Part shown: piece by piece, positions 7,897-15,510 of the stretch
Layout of the letters: every line of letters begins with the position of its first letter
How positions within the stretch are numbered: position 1 is the first letter of the stretch
NCBI GenBank assembly: GCA_964455975.1
Contig: CAYVYP010000028.1
Location: 1-18,371 of the forward strand
Reading direction: 5' to 3'
Source: JAETTH01 sp964455975
GTDB taxonomy: Bacteria; Bacillota; Clostridia; TANB77; CAG-508
Length of the DNA stretch: 18,371 nt
The notes under the pieces: model-generated
Seen by the model: only the letters and a program-made list of their open reading frames with translations
What the model was told of the DNA's origin: nothing
Database searches by the model: none
Made by a program: the position numbers and the translations under genes

Positions 7897-9195
7897 ATGC
7901 AAGAAAAGGTTAAATTAAAAGATAAATGGAGAAGACTAGATAATTCTGCTAAAATATTTCCGATAGTATCAAATAAAAAATTTAGTACTGTATTTAGGTT
8001 TTCAGCCGTATTAAATGAAGAAATAGATAAACATATATTAGAAGTTGCAGTAAAAAACACAGTAAACCAATATGATTCTTTTAAAGTAAAGCTAAAAAAA
8101 GGTTTTTTTTGGTATTATTTTGAATTTAATAATAAAGAACCAATAGTAGAAGAAGAAAAAAATTATCCATGTAAATATATAGATCAAAATGCAAATAATG
8201 ATTACTTATTTAAAGTAACATATTTTAAAAATAAAATAAATATAGATGTATTTCATTCATTAACAGATGGAAATAGTGCAATACACTTTTTTAGAGAGAT
8301 TATATATAATTATATAGAATTATCACATTCAGAAGATACAAATTTTATGTCAAGAGGAAATAAAGAAATAGTAGAAAATAATACAGAAGATAGTTATATG
8401 AAAAATTATAATAAAAAAATTGAACATGGAAATGTAAGTAATAAAAAAGCATTTATATTAAAAGGTAAAGTGTTACCATTATATGCAATTGGAGTACAAC
8501 ATCAAATTATTGATTTAGAAGCCTTAAAAGAGGAATGTAAAAAGCAAAATGTAACAGTTACGCAATATTTAACAGCAGTTTTAATTAAAGCCATTTATGA
8601 GGGAAATTATAAGAAATATAATAGTAAAAGCAAAAAGCCAATAAAAGTATGTATTCCTGTAAATTTAAAAAAGTATTTTCCATCTACAACACTTGCAAAT
8701 TTTTTCTCATATATAACAATAGAAGCAGACGTTAAAAATGGAAAAATAGAAGATTTTTCAAAGGTATTAGAATTTGTAAAAAATAGTTTTAAAGAAAAAT
8801 TAACAGAAGAAGAAGTAACAAAGACGATGTCATCAAACGTAAAACTTGGAAATAATTTTTTTGTAAGAATAGTACCACTATTTTTAAAGAAGGTTACAGT
8901 AAAAATAAGTTATATGGAAATTAGAAAATATACAACAACGACATTTTCAAATATAGGAAGAATAGGAATACTTCCAGAATATAAAAAATATATAAAAGAA
9001 TTTTTATTTTTGATAGCACCAGAACCAGTAGAAAAAATAAAATGTTCTGCTTGCTCGTATGAAGATAAAATAGTTTTTACATTTACATCAACTTTAGAAG
9101 ATTTAGATATACAAAATGCATTTTATAAACATTTTAAAGAAAATAATATAAATGTAGAAATAGAAAGTAATGGTGTTTATGATACTATATCCTGA
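7897..9195 (+). CDS. Condensation-fold acyltransferase (alcohol acetyltransferase-like)
   Basis: Predicted acyl-CoA-dependent acyltransferase of the fold shared by non-ribosomal condensation domains, wax ester synthases and alcohol acetyltransferases. It has the catalytic HxxxDG motif as HSLTDG (His120, Asp124, Gly125 from the chosen start) and the typical opening KDKWRRLDNSAKIFP. The start ATG 7897 is chosen over ATG 7885 because GGAG at 7887-7890 lies 6 bases before it and overlaps the end of the hydrolase gene, so the two are coupled; this gives 432 residues. Mid-protein VCIPVNLKKYFPS and TFSNIGRIG match conserved segments of the family. No membrane helix is evident. The gene overlaps the next one by 26 bases in the +1 frame and ends TCC TGA. 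Family assignment is good; substrate unknown. Confidence 0.8.
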   Translation: MQEKVKLKDKWRRLDNSAKIFPIVSNKKFSTVFRFSAVLNEEIDKHILEVAVKNTVNQYDSFKVKLKKGFFWYYFEFNNKEPIVEEEKNYPCKYIDQNANNDYLFKVTYFKNKINIDVFHSLTDGNSAIHFFREIIYNYIELSHSEDTNFMSRGNKEIVENNTEDSYMKNYNKKIEHGNVSNKKAFILKGKVLPLYAIGVQHQIIDLEALKEECKKQNVTVTQYLTAVLIKAIYEGNYKKYNSKSKKPIKVCIPVNLKKYFPSTTLANFFSYITIEADVKNGKIEDFSKVLEFVKNSFKEKLTEEEVTKTMSSNVKLGNNFFVRIVPLFLKKVTVKISYMEIRKYTTTTFSNIGRIGILPEYKKYIKEFLFLIAPEPVEKIKCSACSYEDKIVFTFTSTLEDLDIQNAFYKHFKENNINVEIESNGVYDTIS

Positions 9196-9745
9196 AATAT
9201 CAAATATTAAAAAAAGTAATTTATTAATAAAAATGTTATTATTAGGTTCAATAATTTTAGGGATTATACTGCTTATTTTAAATATGTTTTTTGGACAAAA
9301 ATATCATTGGGCATATTTATCAATAGCAGGAATAATATACACATGGATTACTGTACTAACTGCAATTAAAAAAGATGTAAATATAGCAACACATGTAATG
9401 TTACAAGTAATTGCGGCATTTATTATAACAGTAATTATAGATTTATGTATAGGGTATAAAGGTTGGTCAATAAAACTAGCTTTTCCAATAATTACTTTAG
9501 TTGCAAATACAATTATATTATTACTTTCATTAATAACAAAAAAGAAATATTTAAAATACATAATTTATCAAAGTATGATATTTTTTGTTAGTGCTTTTAT
9601 TGCTATAACTACAATTTTAAATGGTAATTATAAAAATGCATTGGTTATAACTTCTAGTTTTACTTCTATAATTGCACTAATTATAACTATACTTATTTGT
9701 AGAAGTAATTTGGATGAACAAATGGGAAGAAGATTCCATTTGTAA
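9170..9745 (+). CDS. Six-helix membrane protein, DUF6320-like, lacking the zinc ribbon
   Basis: 191 residues with about six hydrophobic helices: roughly 18-42, 47-66, 73-96, 102-125, 131-150 and 157-180. The segment YPEIS followed by polytopic helices, and the position after a condensation-fold acyltransferase, match from memory the DUF6320 family of Clostridia. Relatives usually begin with a CxxC...CxxC zinc ribbon before the YPEI segment; here no cysteine pair is present and the reading frame opens almost at YPEI. The start could be ATG 9170 or 9179; neither has a strong ribosome binding site (only GAAAG), so translation is likely coupled to the overlapping upstream gene. An alternative is a +1 frameshift fusion at TCC TGA. 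The family name is a moderate-confidence call; the membrane topology is clear. Confidence 0.65.
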   Translation: MVFMILYPEISNIKKSNLLIKMLLLGSIILGIILLILNMFFGQKYHWAYLSIAGIIYTWITVLTAIKKDVNIATHVMLQVIAAFIITVIIDLCIGYKGWSIKLAFPIITLVANTIILLLSLITKKKYLKYIIYQSMIFFVSAFIAITTILNGNYKNALVITSSFTSIIALIITILICRSNLDEQMGRRFHL

Positions 9746-9775
9746 ATTTTAAAAAATTATGTTGTTAAACACTAT

Positions 9776-9934
9776 TAAGCAAAGATTTAACAATTTGTTT
9801 TTTTGATGTAAGAAAGGTCTCCAAGGCTGGCTTCGAAAATCTATGTGATTTTCTTCGCTCGCGGGTAATCCGTGTGCCTCAAAGGGCTGTCGACTCTTTC
9901 TATCAAAAAAGCCAAATTGTTGAATCTTTGCTTA
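9776..9934. repeat. 159-bp structured inverted-repeat element (MITE-like or structured RNA)
   Basis: The left arm starting TAAGCAAAGATTTAACAATT (9776 on) is the reverse complement of the right arm ending at 9934 over about 31 bases, with one T-G difference that still pairs as U-G in RNA and one bulge. Further pairing (AGAAAG/CTTTCT) extends inward. The interior is much more GC-rich than its surroundings and holds small hairpins: GAAAATC/GATTTTC around TATGT, CGG/CCG around GTAAT, and AAGGC with GCCTC. It lies between two convergent genes. No open reading frame and no clear target-site duplication are seen. It could be a miniature transposable element or a non-coding RNA; it fits no family I can name. 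Confidence 0.75.
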
Positions 9935-10001
9935 TGATTAAATAATAATTACTAATAATTAATCTATATCTTTACTTATGTTTAACATTATTAATAAGTA
10001 A

Positions 10002-10872
10002 TTAATTCACTAATAACTTACTGAAAAATTTTTCAGTAGAAATACCTGAAGGTCTATTAGTTCTTTTTAAACCATATAAGCATTCTGAATCTTTACTTAT
10101 ATAATTTATTCCGTGCAATGCAAGAAAGACTTACTTTAAATCCCATTTGCTTTATTATATTTATAGATTCTTTTGATATAGCACCATATGGATATGTATA
10201 TAAATATGGTGTGAAATTTGTATTTTCTTTAAATTCATTTTGAAGTTTTCCTAAATCATCATTTAATAAAGTTTTATAACTATCTAAAGATTCTCCAAAT
10301 TTTTTCATAGAGCCTTTTCTTCCATTTATTGTTTTGTGTAAATTATAACTATGATTTCCAAATTCAATTTTACCACTATTTAATAATTCGTTTATATCTT
10401 TCCAACGTAAATGGCCGTAATTGGCATTTGCTTCATCTGCTTTTGAAAAAGTATCTGTATATTTTCCAACAATAGAAATAACTGCTTTCATATTATATTT
10501 TTCAATAAGAGGGATAAGATATGTAAGATTATTATAATATCCATCATCAAAAGTTAAAATAATAGATTTTTCAGGAAGTGGTACATTATCATACACATAA
10601 TTTATTAAATCTAAAGTTGTTATAGTAGTATATCCTTTTTCAGAAATATATTTTAAATCATTTTCTAAAGTAGTTGGAGTAACAACATATTTACCGCTTT
10701 TAGAAGTATCTTTTAAAATACTATGATACATTACAATAGGCACAGGATTTTGATTTGATGTATCAAAGCTAAAAACATAATAAATATATATGCTAGAAAA
10801 TATAAAAAGTAAAAAAAGGCAAAATATAACAAGTAAAGAATTTAATTTAAAAACATGAAAATGAAATTTCAA
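10002..10872 (-). CDS. NodB-type polysaccharide deacetylase, +1 frameshift at CGG
   Basis: Membrane-anchored carbohydrate esterase 4 enzyme, likely removing N-acetyl groups from cell-wall glycan outside the cell. N-terminal helix about 8-33. NodB motifs: TFDDG (107-111), the metal-binding histidines of GNHSYNLH (174, 179), and TYPYGA near 232. The start is TTG 10872, 7 bases after AGGAGG (10880-10885). In the zero frame it stops at 10093 just after reaching CGG at 10111-10113. Dropping the C gives GGA and reopens the frame into a tail containing NRPSGISTEKFFS, which matches the usual C terminus of the family, ending at TAA 10002-10004 (289 residues in total). It follows the M23 peptidase gene directly, so both probably act together on peptidoglycan. 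If CGG is read as arginine, the protein loses about 36 residues. Confidence 0.85.
10111..10113 (-). other. CGG frameshift junction 1 (deacetylase)
   Basis: Zero frame GCA CGG AAT AAA runs to a stop seven codons on, counting CGG. Skipping the C reads GCA-GGA-ATA-AAT and continues for 36 residues of family-like C terminus. Confidence 0.8.
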
Positions 10873-10883
10873 CTAAAAACCTC

Positions 10884-11949
10884 CTATTCTAAGATAAGCG
10901 GATCCATAATATCGTATTTCCTTAAATAATCTTTTGTATCTTCATATGCTTTATATACTTCAGACTTATTTTTCTTTAAAAAATTAATGATATTATAAAC
11001 ATCAATCCAGATTTCATTGTTTCCTTCTTTTTGAGATTCATCAAAAATTAATTGCATACCAAAATGTAAATGAGGAACATTTATATTATTTACATTTTCT
11101 TTTGTGCTGTAACCAGTCATTCCAAGGTAACCAATAACATCTCCAGCTTTAATAATTTTTCCTTCATACATATCTTTAGCATATGGATGATCTTTTCTTA
11201 AATGAGCATAGTAGTAATATCTTTTTTTATCAAAACTTCTAATACCAATTCTCCAACCACCGGTACATATTCCAACCAATTGCTTCTATAATTCCAGATT
11301 CTACTGCAATAACAGGAGTACCAATACTTCCCATTAAATCATTACCTAAATGTACTCTTTTATATCCATATGAACGAGATGCACCAAAATCATCATAATG
11401 GGAAAAACCATAATTTTTAGCAATAGGTGAAAATGCTTTAACACCATATTTCTCTTTAAAAATTTTATTACCTTGTTCGTCTAAAGTTTCTATTGAATAA
11501 TTGCCAATAAATTCTTTTAAAATTGCACCATAAGCTTCTAAATAATATTGATAATATTTATTATCCTTCATAAGTTCTTGAACAGAAGTGTTGTTATTTT
11601 GAATTTCGGAAACCAATTTATCTAAATCCTTTTGCTTAAAATTATTCAAATTCCCACCATATTTACATCCGAAATATGCTAAAATTTCAATCCAATTATA
11701 TTTTATTTCTGAATTATTTGTGTGAGAATAAATATCCAAATCTGCAGTTTTTTCAAGAGCAGTCAAATTGACTTTAAAATCAACCCATTTTATATAATCC
11801 TTTTTTTCTTCTGCTACTTCTACATTAGCAGAAGTGGCTATATAATTAGAAGAATAAAAAAAGAAAAGTATACAAATTAAGGCAATTAAAATTGAAAGCA
11901 TTAAAAAAATAAAATATATTTTTTTAAATTTAAAAGTTTTTATAAACAA
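10884..11949 (-). CDS. M23 family metallopeptidase, +1 frameshift at CGG inside the catalytic domain
   Basis: Membrane-anchored LytM-type zinc endopeptidase acting on peptidoglycan cross-links outside the cell. N-terminal helix about 10-31, then an extracellular domain, then the M23 domain. Zinc and catalytic residues: HLGND (His200, Asp204), YYAHL (His249) and HLH (293-295). The start is TTG 11949 with GAGGTG about 8 bases upstream. The zero frame reaches CGG at 11260-11262 and stops at 11239, which would remove half of the catalytic domain. Skipping the C gives WNMY-GGWRIGIRS, the expected glycine-rich strand of the domain, and an intact 354-residue protein. The deacetylase begins directly downstream, with its ribosome binding site overlapping the stop, so the two form a wall-modifying operon divergent from the ABC transporter. 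Confidence 0.88.
11260..11262 (-). other. CGG frameshift junction 2 (M23 peptidase)
   Basis: Zero frame TAC CGG TGG TTG stops eight codons on, counting CGG. Skipping the C reads TAC-GGT-GGT-TGG-AGA and restores the conserved YGGWRIG strand. Confidence 0.85.
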
Positions 11950-12004
11950 ATCAAAATCACCTCATAACATTATATAAAATTAAAATAAAATATATGTTAA
12001 AATA

Positions 12005-12032
12005 TTGAAAATTTAGAACTAAGTGGTATAAT
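12005..12032 (+). promoter_or_regulatory. Promoter of the ABC transporter genes
   Basis: TTGAAA (12005-12010), a 16-base spacer and TATAAT (12027-12032) with an extended -10 TGG directly before it. The ribosome binding site AAGGAGG follows at 12044-12050. Confidence 0.8.
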
Positions 12033-12057
12033 CATTTTAAATTAAGGAGGGATGGAT

Positions 12058-12786
12058 ATGATAAAAATCAACAACATATCAAAAAGTTATGTTAAAGGTA
12101 AAAAAAGTGTAGATTCTTTAAATTTAGAAATTAAAGATGGAGAAATATTTGGTTTTCTAGGTCCAAATGGTGCAGGAAAAACTACAACAATAAAAATGAT
12201 AACAGGAATATTAAATCCAGATGAAGGTGACATCTTAATAGATGGTGAAAGTATAAGTAAAAATCCTATTGAAGCTAAAAAAAGATTTGGATTTGTTCCA
12301 GATTCTCCAGACATGTTTTTAAAGTTAAAAGGAATAGAATATTTAAATTTTATAGCAGATATATATGAAATTCCTCAAGATATAAGAAAACAAAAAATAG
12401 AAGAATTAACTACAAAATTTGAAATAAATAATGATTTAAATAGTCAAATACAAACATATTCACATGGCATGAGACAAAAAATAGTAATATGTGGAGTATT
12501 ATTAAACAATCCTAAAAATTGGATATTAGATGAGCCAATGACAGGTTTAGACCCAAAATCATCTTTTGACTTAAAAGAAATGATGAGAAAGCATAGTAAA
12601 GAAGGAAATAGTGTATTCTTTTCTACACATGTATTAGAAGTTGCCGAAAAATTATGTGATAGAGTAGGAATTATAAATAAAGGAAAATTAGTTTTTGTTG
12701 GAACTTTAGAGGAATTAAAGGAAAAATTTAAAGGAAACGAATCATTAGAAAAATTATTTTTGGAGATAACAGAAGATGAAAAATAA
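12058..12786 (+). CDS. ABC transporter ATP-binding protein
   Basis: Cytoplasmic ATPase of an ABC-2 type exporter. The start at 12058 gives 242 residues and a 7-base spacing from AGGAGG; the ATG at 12052 is only 1 base from it and is rejected. Motifs in order: Walker A GPNGAGKTT (35-43), Q-loop region FVPDSPDMFLKLKG, a non-canonical signature YSHGMRQK, Walker B WILDEPMTGLDP, and the H-loop FFSTHVLE. A short C-terminal extension carries no other domain. The last 11 bases overlap the permease gene, so the two subunits are translationally coupled. Exporters of this shape often move antibiotics, lipids or peptides; nothing here specifies the substrate. Neighbouring wall-modifying genes on the other strand make an envelope role possible but unproven. 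Confidence 0.95.
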   Translation: MIKINNISKSYVKGKKSVDSLNLEIKDGEIFGFLGPNGAGKTTTIKMITGILNPDEGDILIDGESISKNPIEAKKRFGFVPDSPDMFLKLKGIEYLNFIADIYEIPQDIRKQKIEELTTKFEINNDLNSQIQTYSHGMRQKIVICGVLLNNPKNWILDEPMTGLDPKSSFDLKEMMRKHSKEGNSVFFSTHVLEVAEKLCDRVGIINKGKLVFVGTLEELKEKFKGNESLEKLFLEITEDEK

Positions 12787-14438
12787 AATAAATGTTTTAA
12801 CAAAAATTTTCCTTAAAAATTCCTTTAGTAATATGGGGTTTAATAGTAAAGATGAACAAACTAAAACTAAAAAAATAAGAAATGCAATATTATATTTATG
12901 TTTAGCTGTATATTTAATAGGTGTATTTGGATTTATGAGTTATAACCAAATAAGTATTTTACTTATGATAAACCAAGCTAAAGCTTTTATAGGGCTCTTA
13001 TTTTTAGGAATAGGGGCATTAGTAATTATACAAGGAGTAGTTTCTAGCATTAATGTATTATACTTTTCAAAAGATATAGAACATTTGCTACCATTACCAA
13101 TAAAACCAAGAGAACTTGTAATGGCAAAATTAAATACAGTTTTAATTACAGAGTATATAGTTGAATTAATGATAGCATTAATACCACTTATAATGTATGG
13201 AATATTAACAGGTGCTAGTATAATTTATTATCTAGTAATGTTATTGGTATTATTAGTATTTCCAATAATTCCAATATTAATAGCAAGTTTAATTATTATG
13301 ATAATAATGAGTTTTGCAAAAATTTCTAGAGATAGAGATAAATTTCAATTAGTAGTAACATTTTTAATAGTTATTGCTGTAGTAGCATTTCAAATGACAG
13401 TTATGAATGTAAATGAAGAAACAACAGATGAACAAATGGCAGGACAATTAGTTCAAATGAGTTCTATATCAGACACTGTAGGAAAATATTTAATAACTCT
13501 TCCTATGGCAATAAATACATTAACAGATAATAATATAGCAAATGTAGCAATAAATTTATTAGAAATGCTTGCAATTACAGCAATAGTATATTTTATAACA
13601 ATATTTATAGGCGAAAAAATATACTTAAAAGGTGCAGTTGGAAATAATACAAGAGGAAAAGCAAGTAAAAAGCAAATAGATGCAGGCTCATATAGTAAAA
13701 ATAATATAGCAAAGAGTTATGTAATTAAAGAATTAAAAATTTTAATAAGAAATCCAATATTTTTTATGCAGTGTGTACTTCCAGCAATATTTATGCCAGT
13801 TTTAATTGGAATAATTGGATTTTCTCGGATTATCAAAAACAGGAGAAGATTTTTCACAAATAATAGACCAAATGCAAGGATTAAATTTAATTATTATTTT
13901 AGTAGGAATAGGTGCAGTACAATTTTTATCTATGATGGCATACATATCAGCAACAGCAGTATCAAGAGATGGATTAAATGCAACATTTATGAAATATATA
14001 CCAATATCATTATATAAACAATATATATATAAAACAGTACCAAATATGATATTAAGTACAATAACAATATTAATAGTAATGGGGTTAATATATTATGTTA
14101 CAAGAAATTTACTTGTACTAATACCTATATTTATAATTTCAATGCTATTTAACATATTCCAAAGTTATTTAATGGAAATAGTAGATTTAAAAAAGCCAAA
14201 ATTAGATTGGGATACAGAATATGCAGTAGTTAAGCAAAATATGAATTTAATTTGGCCAATGATATTTGGAATGGTAAATGTAGGAATAACAGCATTAATA
14301 GGATTTATTTCATTTAAATTAAATTTACCTGTAATAGCATCAATTTTAATTATTGCAATAATATATGCAGTAGCAATATATATAACAGATAGATATATTT
14401 ATAAAAATCAAGCCAAATTATTTGAAAAAATTTATTAA
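12776..14438 (+). CDS. ABC transporter permease, +1 frameshift at CGG
   Basis: Polytopic membrane partner of the ATPase. The start ATG overlaps the end of the ATPase gene, with GGAG at 12762-12765. The first 350 residues carry several hydrophobic helices and the loop LPIKPRELVMAKL typical of this permease type. The zero frame meets CGG at 13826-13828 and then runs about 63 codons of membrane-unlike, basic sequence to a stop at 14017. Skipping the C reads GFS-GLSKTGEDFSQ and opens a further 203 residues with more transmembrane helices, ending at TAA 14436-14438 (about 553 residues in total). The long open zero-frame tail is compositionally odd (poly-N/R/K), supporting the shifted frame as the real one. 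Confidence 0.85.
13826..13828 (+). other. CGG frameshift junction 3 (ABC permease)
   Basis: Zero frame TTT TCT CGG ATT ATC. Skipping the C reads TCT-GGA-TTA-TCA, continuing the permease for 203 residues. Confidence 0.85.
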
Positions 14439-14447
14439 AGTGTAAAT

Positions 14448-14496
14448 GGGGACGCTCTTTTTTGACAGAATAAATAATGTTAAAGAGGAACGTTCC
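14448..14496. repeat. Hairpin repeat resembling GGGGACG-type REP sequences
   Basis: GGGACG (14449-14454) pairs with CGTTCC (14491-14496) and CTCTTT (14455-14460) with AAAGAG (14482-14487). The right arm also holds the 12-bp palindrome AGGAACGTTCCT (14486-14497). The TGGGGACG...TTTTGACA wording resembles REP-like repeats linked to IS200/Y1-type transposases in Firmicutes; that link is from memory. It lies directly after the permease and may also act as a weak terminator. Confidence 0.5.
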
Positions 14497-14522
14497 TATG
14501 TTTTAATTGAAATGATATTAAA

Positions 14523-14551
14523 TTGAATATATAATATTTTTATGATATAAT
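14523..14551 (+). promoter_or_regulatory. Promoter of the amidase gene
   Basis: TTGAAT (14523-14528), a 17-base spacer and TATAAT (14546-14551) with an extended -10 TGA. GGAGG follows at 14567-14571, 8 bases before the start. Confidence 0.85.
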
Positions 14552-14579
14552 AAATACTATAAAAATGGAGGTATAAAAT

Positions 14580-15062
14580 ATGAGTAAAAAATATCATTTA
14601 TTTAAAAGACAACCAAATAGTGAAGAAAAAGTAAAAATAGAGCAAAGATTACTTGATGAAAAATTACCTAGTAGAATGGGAAAACAAAATCCAACACATA
14701 TTGTTATTCATGAAGTGTCTTTAGGAACTGGAAGAAAAGATGAAAGTTATAATATGGAACATTATGAAAACTTAATAAATGAAATGGGACAAAATGGAAG
14801 AACAATAGGATATCATTATTTAGTTGGTGATAAAGAAATTTATCAATTCATACCAGATGATGAAGCTACTTGCCATACAGGAACTGCATTTGGAAATCAT
14901 AATAGCATAGGAATAGAAAGATTAATTTGTAAAGGAATTAACTATGAATATGCTGTACATAATCAAGCTGAATTAATAGCTACATTAATGTTAAAACATA
15001 ATATTCCAATTGATAATGTTTTAACTCATAAAGAAATGCAAAGAGTGTATGGAAATTTTTAA
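14580..15062 (+). CDS. N-acetylmuramoyl-L-alanine amidase (Amidase_2), truncated
   Basis: Zinc amidase that cuts between muramic acid and the stem peptide of peptidoglycan. 160 residues from ATG 14580. Visible active-site parts: His44 in THIVIHEVS, IGYHYLVGDKEIYQF, Glu113 in SIGIERL, and His150 in VLTHKEM. The third zinc ligand, normally a Cys or Asp in a CP-type segment shortly after the second His, is absent because the frame stops 10 residues after His150. The +1 frame continues with sequence that could be the rest of the protein (next entry). No CGG is involved here; the join looks like a deletion plus frame change. No signal peptide is seen, as in phage-like or cytoplasmic amidases. It is probably inactive unless the assembly is wrong. 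Confidence 0.85.
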   Translation: MSKKYHLFKRQPNSEEKVKIEQRLLDEKLPSRMGKQNPTHIVIHEVSLGTGRKDESYNMEHYENLINEMGQNGRTIGYHYLVGDKEIYQFIPDDEATCHTGTAFGNHNSIGIERLICKGINYEYAVHNQAELIATLMLKHNIPIDNVLTHKEMQRVYGNF

Positions 15063-15252
15063 ACATGAAATTGAAAGATGTTTTGTATATGGTTGGTTTT
15101 TTGAAGAAATGCTTGATGAAAAACAAAAAAGAGAAATACCAATGTTAATGAAAATTGCAAAAGAAAGAGAAAAAGAGAAAATAAATAAGAAAAAAGAACA
15201 AAGAAAAAATAAACAAGAAGAAAGAAAAGTCAAAGAAGATGAAGAAAGATAA
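15049..15252 (+). pseudogene. Probable 3' remainder of the amidase gene
   Basis: 67 residues overlapping the amidase stop in the +1 frame. It starts MEIFKHEIERCFVYGWFFEEML and turns into a highly charged K/E tail. No ribosome binding site of quality lies before ATG 15049, so independent translation is doubtful. The most economical reading is that it is the original C-terminal region of the amidase, joined after loss of the segment holding the third zinc ligand. A slip at TTT TAA would fuse the two but would not bring back that ligand. It could instead be a small coupled protein; I cannot exclude this. Confidence 0.5.
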
Positions 15253-15275
15253 TAAAATTACTCTATTTTATTATC
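15248..15275 (+). terminator. Hairpin after the amidase region
   Basis: GATAATAAAAT (15248-15258) pairs with ATTTTATTATC (15265-15275) around TACTCT, overlapping the stop codon. No T-tract follows, so it may protect a 3' end more than terminate. Confidence 0.5.
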
Positions 15276-15394
15276 ACACCAAAAATAGTAGCAATAATTG
15301 AAGCTTGAATTAAATTCTATATTTGAAATATCTGTAAAAGATATTATACAAATTATTAATAAAAAAGCAAATTGACATAATTTAAGGTCGAAAA

Positions 15395-15423
15395 TTGACT
15401 TTATATTTAAATTATCGTATAAT
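15395..15423 (+). promoter_or_regulatory. Strong sigma-A promoter of the 15511 orphan gene
   Basis: TTGACT (15395-15400), exactly 17 bases, TATAAT (15418-15423). It predicts a leader of about 80 bases. Confidence 0.85.
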
Positions 15424-15452
15424 TAGAGTATAGCAAAAGTTTTAAACGCTAT

Positions 15453-15484
15453 TGGTGGTCAATAAATATTACTATTGATCATCA
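15453..15484 (+). promoter_or_regulatory. Leader hairpin upstream of the 15511 orphan gene
   Basis: TGGTGGTCAATA (15453-15464) pairs with TATTGATCATCA (15473-15484) over 12 positions, two of them G-U, around an 8-base loop. It sits in the untranslated leader about 10 bases before the ribosome binding site AAAGGAG (15495-15501) and might control translation or be a dyad operator. Confidence 0.6.
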
Positions 15485-15510
15485 CGGTAAATTTAAAGGA
15501 GTTTTTTATC

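Noticed and set aside
9776..9934. Element called as 6S RNA
   Set aside because: The outer stem is too long and perfect and there is no large central bubble flanked by the usual closing stems.
10019..10038. Perfect 20-bp palindrome TACTGAAAAATTTTTCAGTA, possible terminator or operator
   Set aside because: It lies inside the +1-frame coding tail of the deacetylase (codons for STEKFFS), so the symmetry may be a by-product of coding; no T-tract beyond it.
11969..11974. TATAAT on the minus strand as the M23 promoter
   Set aside because: It would place the transcript start on top of the ribosome binding site, and no -35 at proper spacing is seen.
10111..13828. Three breaks as independent random assembly errors or pseudogenes
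   Set aside because: All three fall precisely on CGG, the rarest codon, with the same +1 direction and glycine outcome; chance coincidence is very unlikely. Read data would still settle it.
15050..15066. TTTAAAC-like slippery string at the amidase break, suggesting programmed frameshifting
   Set aside because: The canonical T TTA AAC is not in the zero frame, and a shift would not restore the missing zinc-ligand segment.
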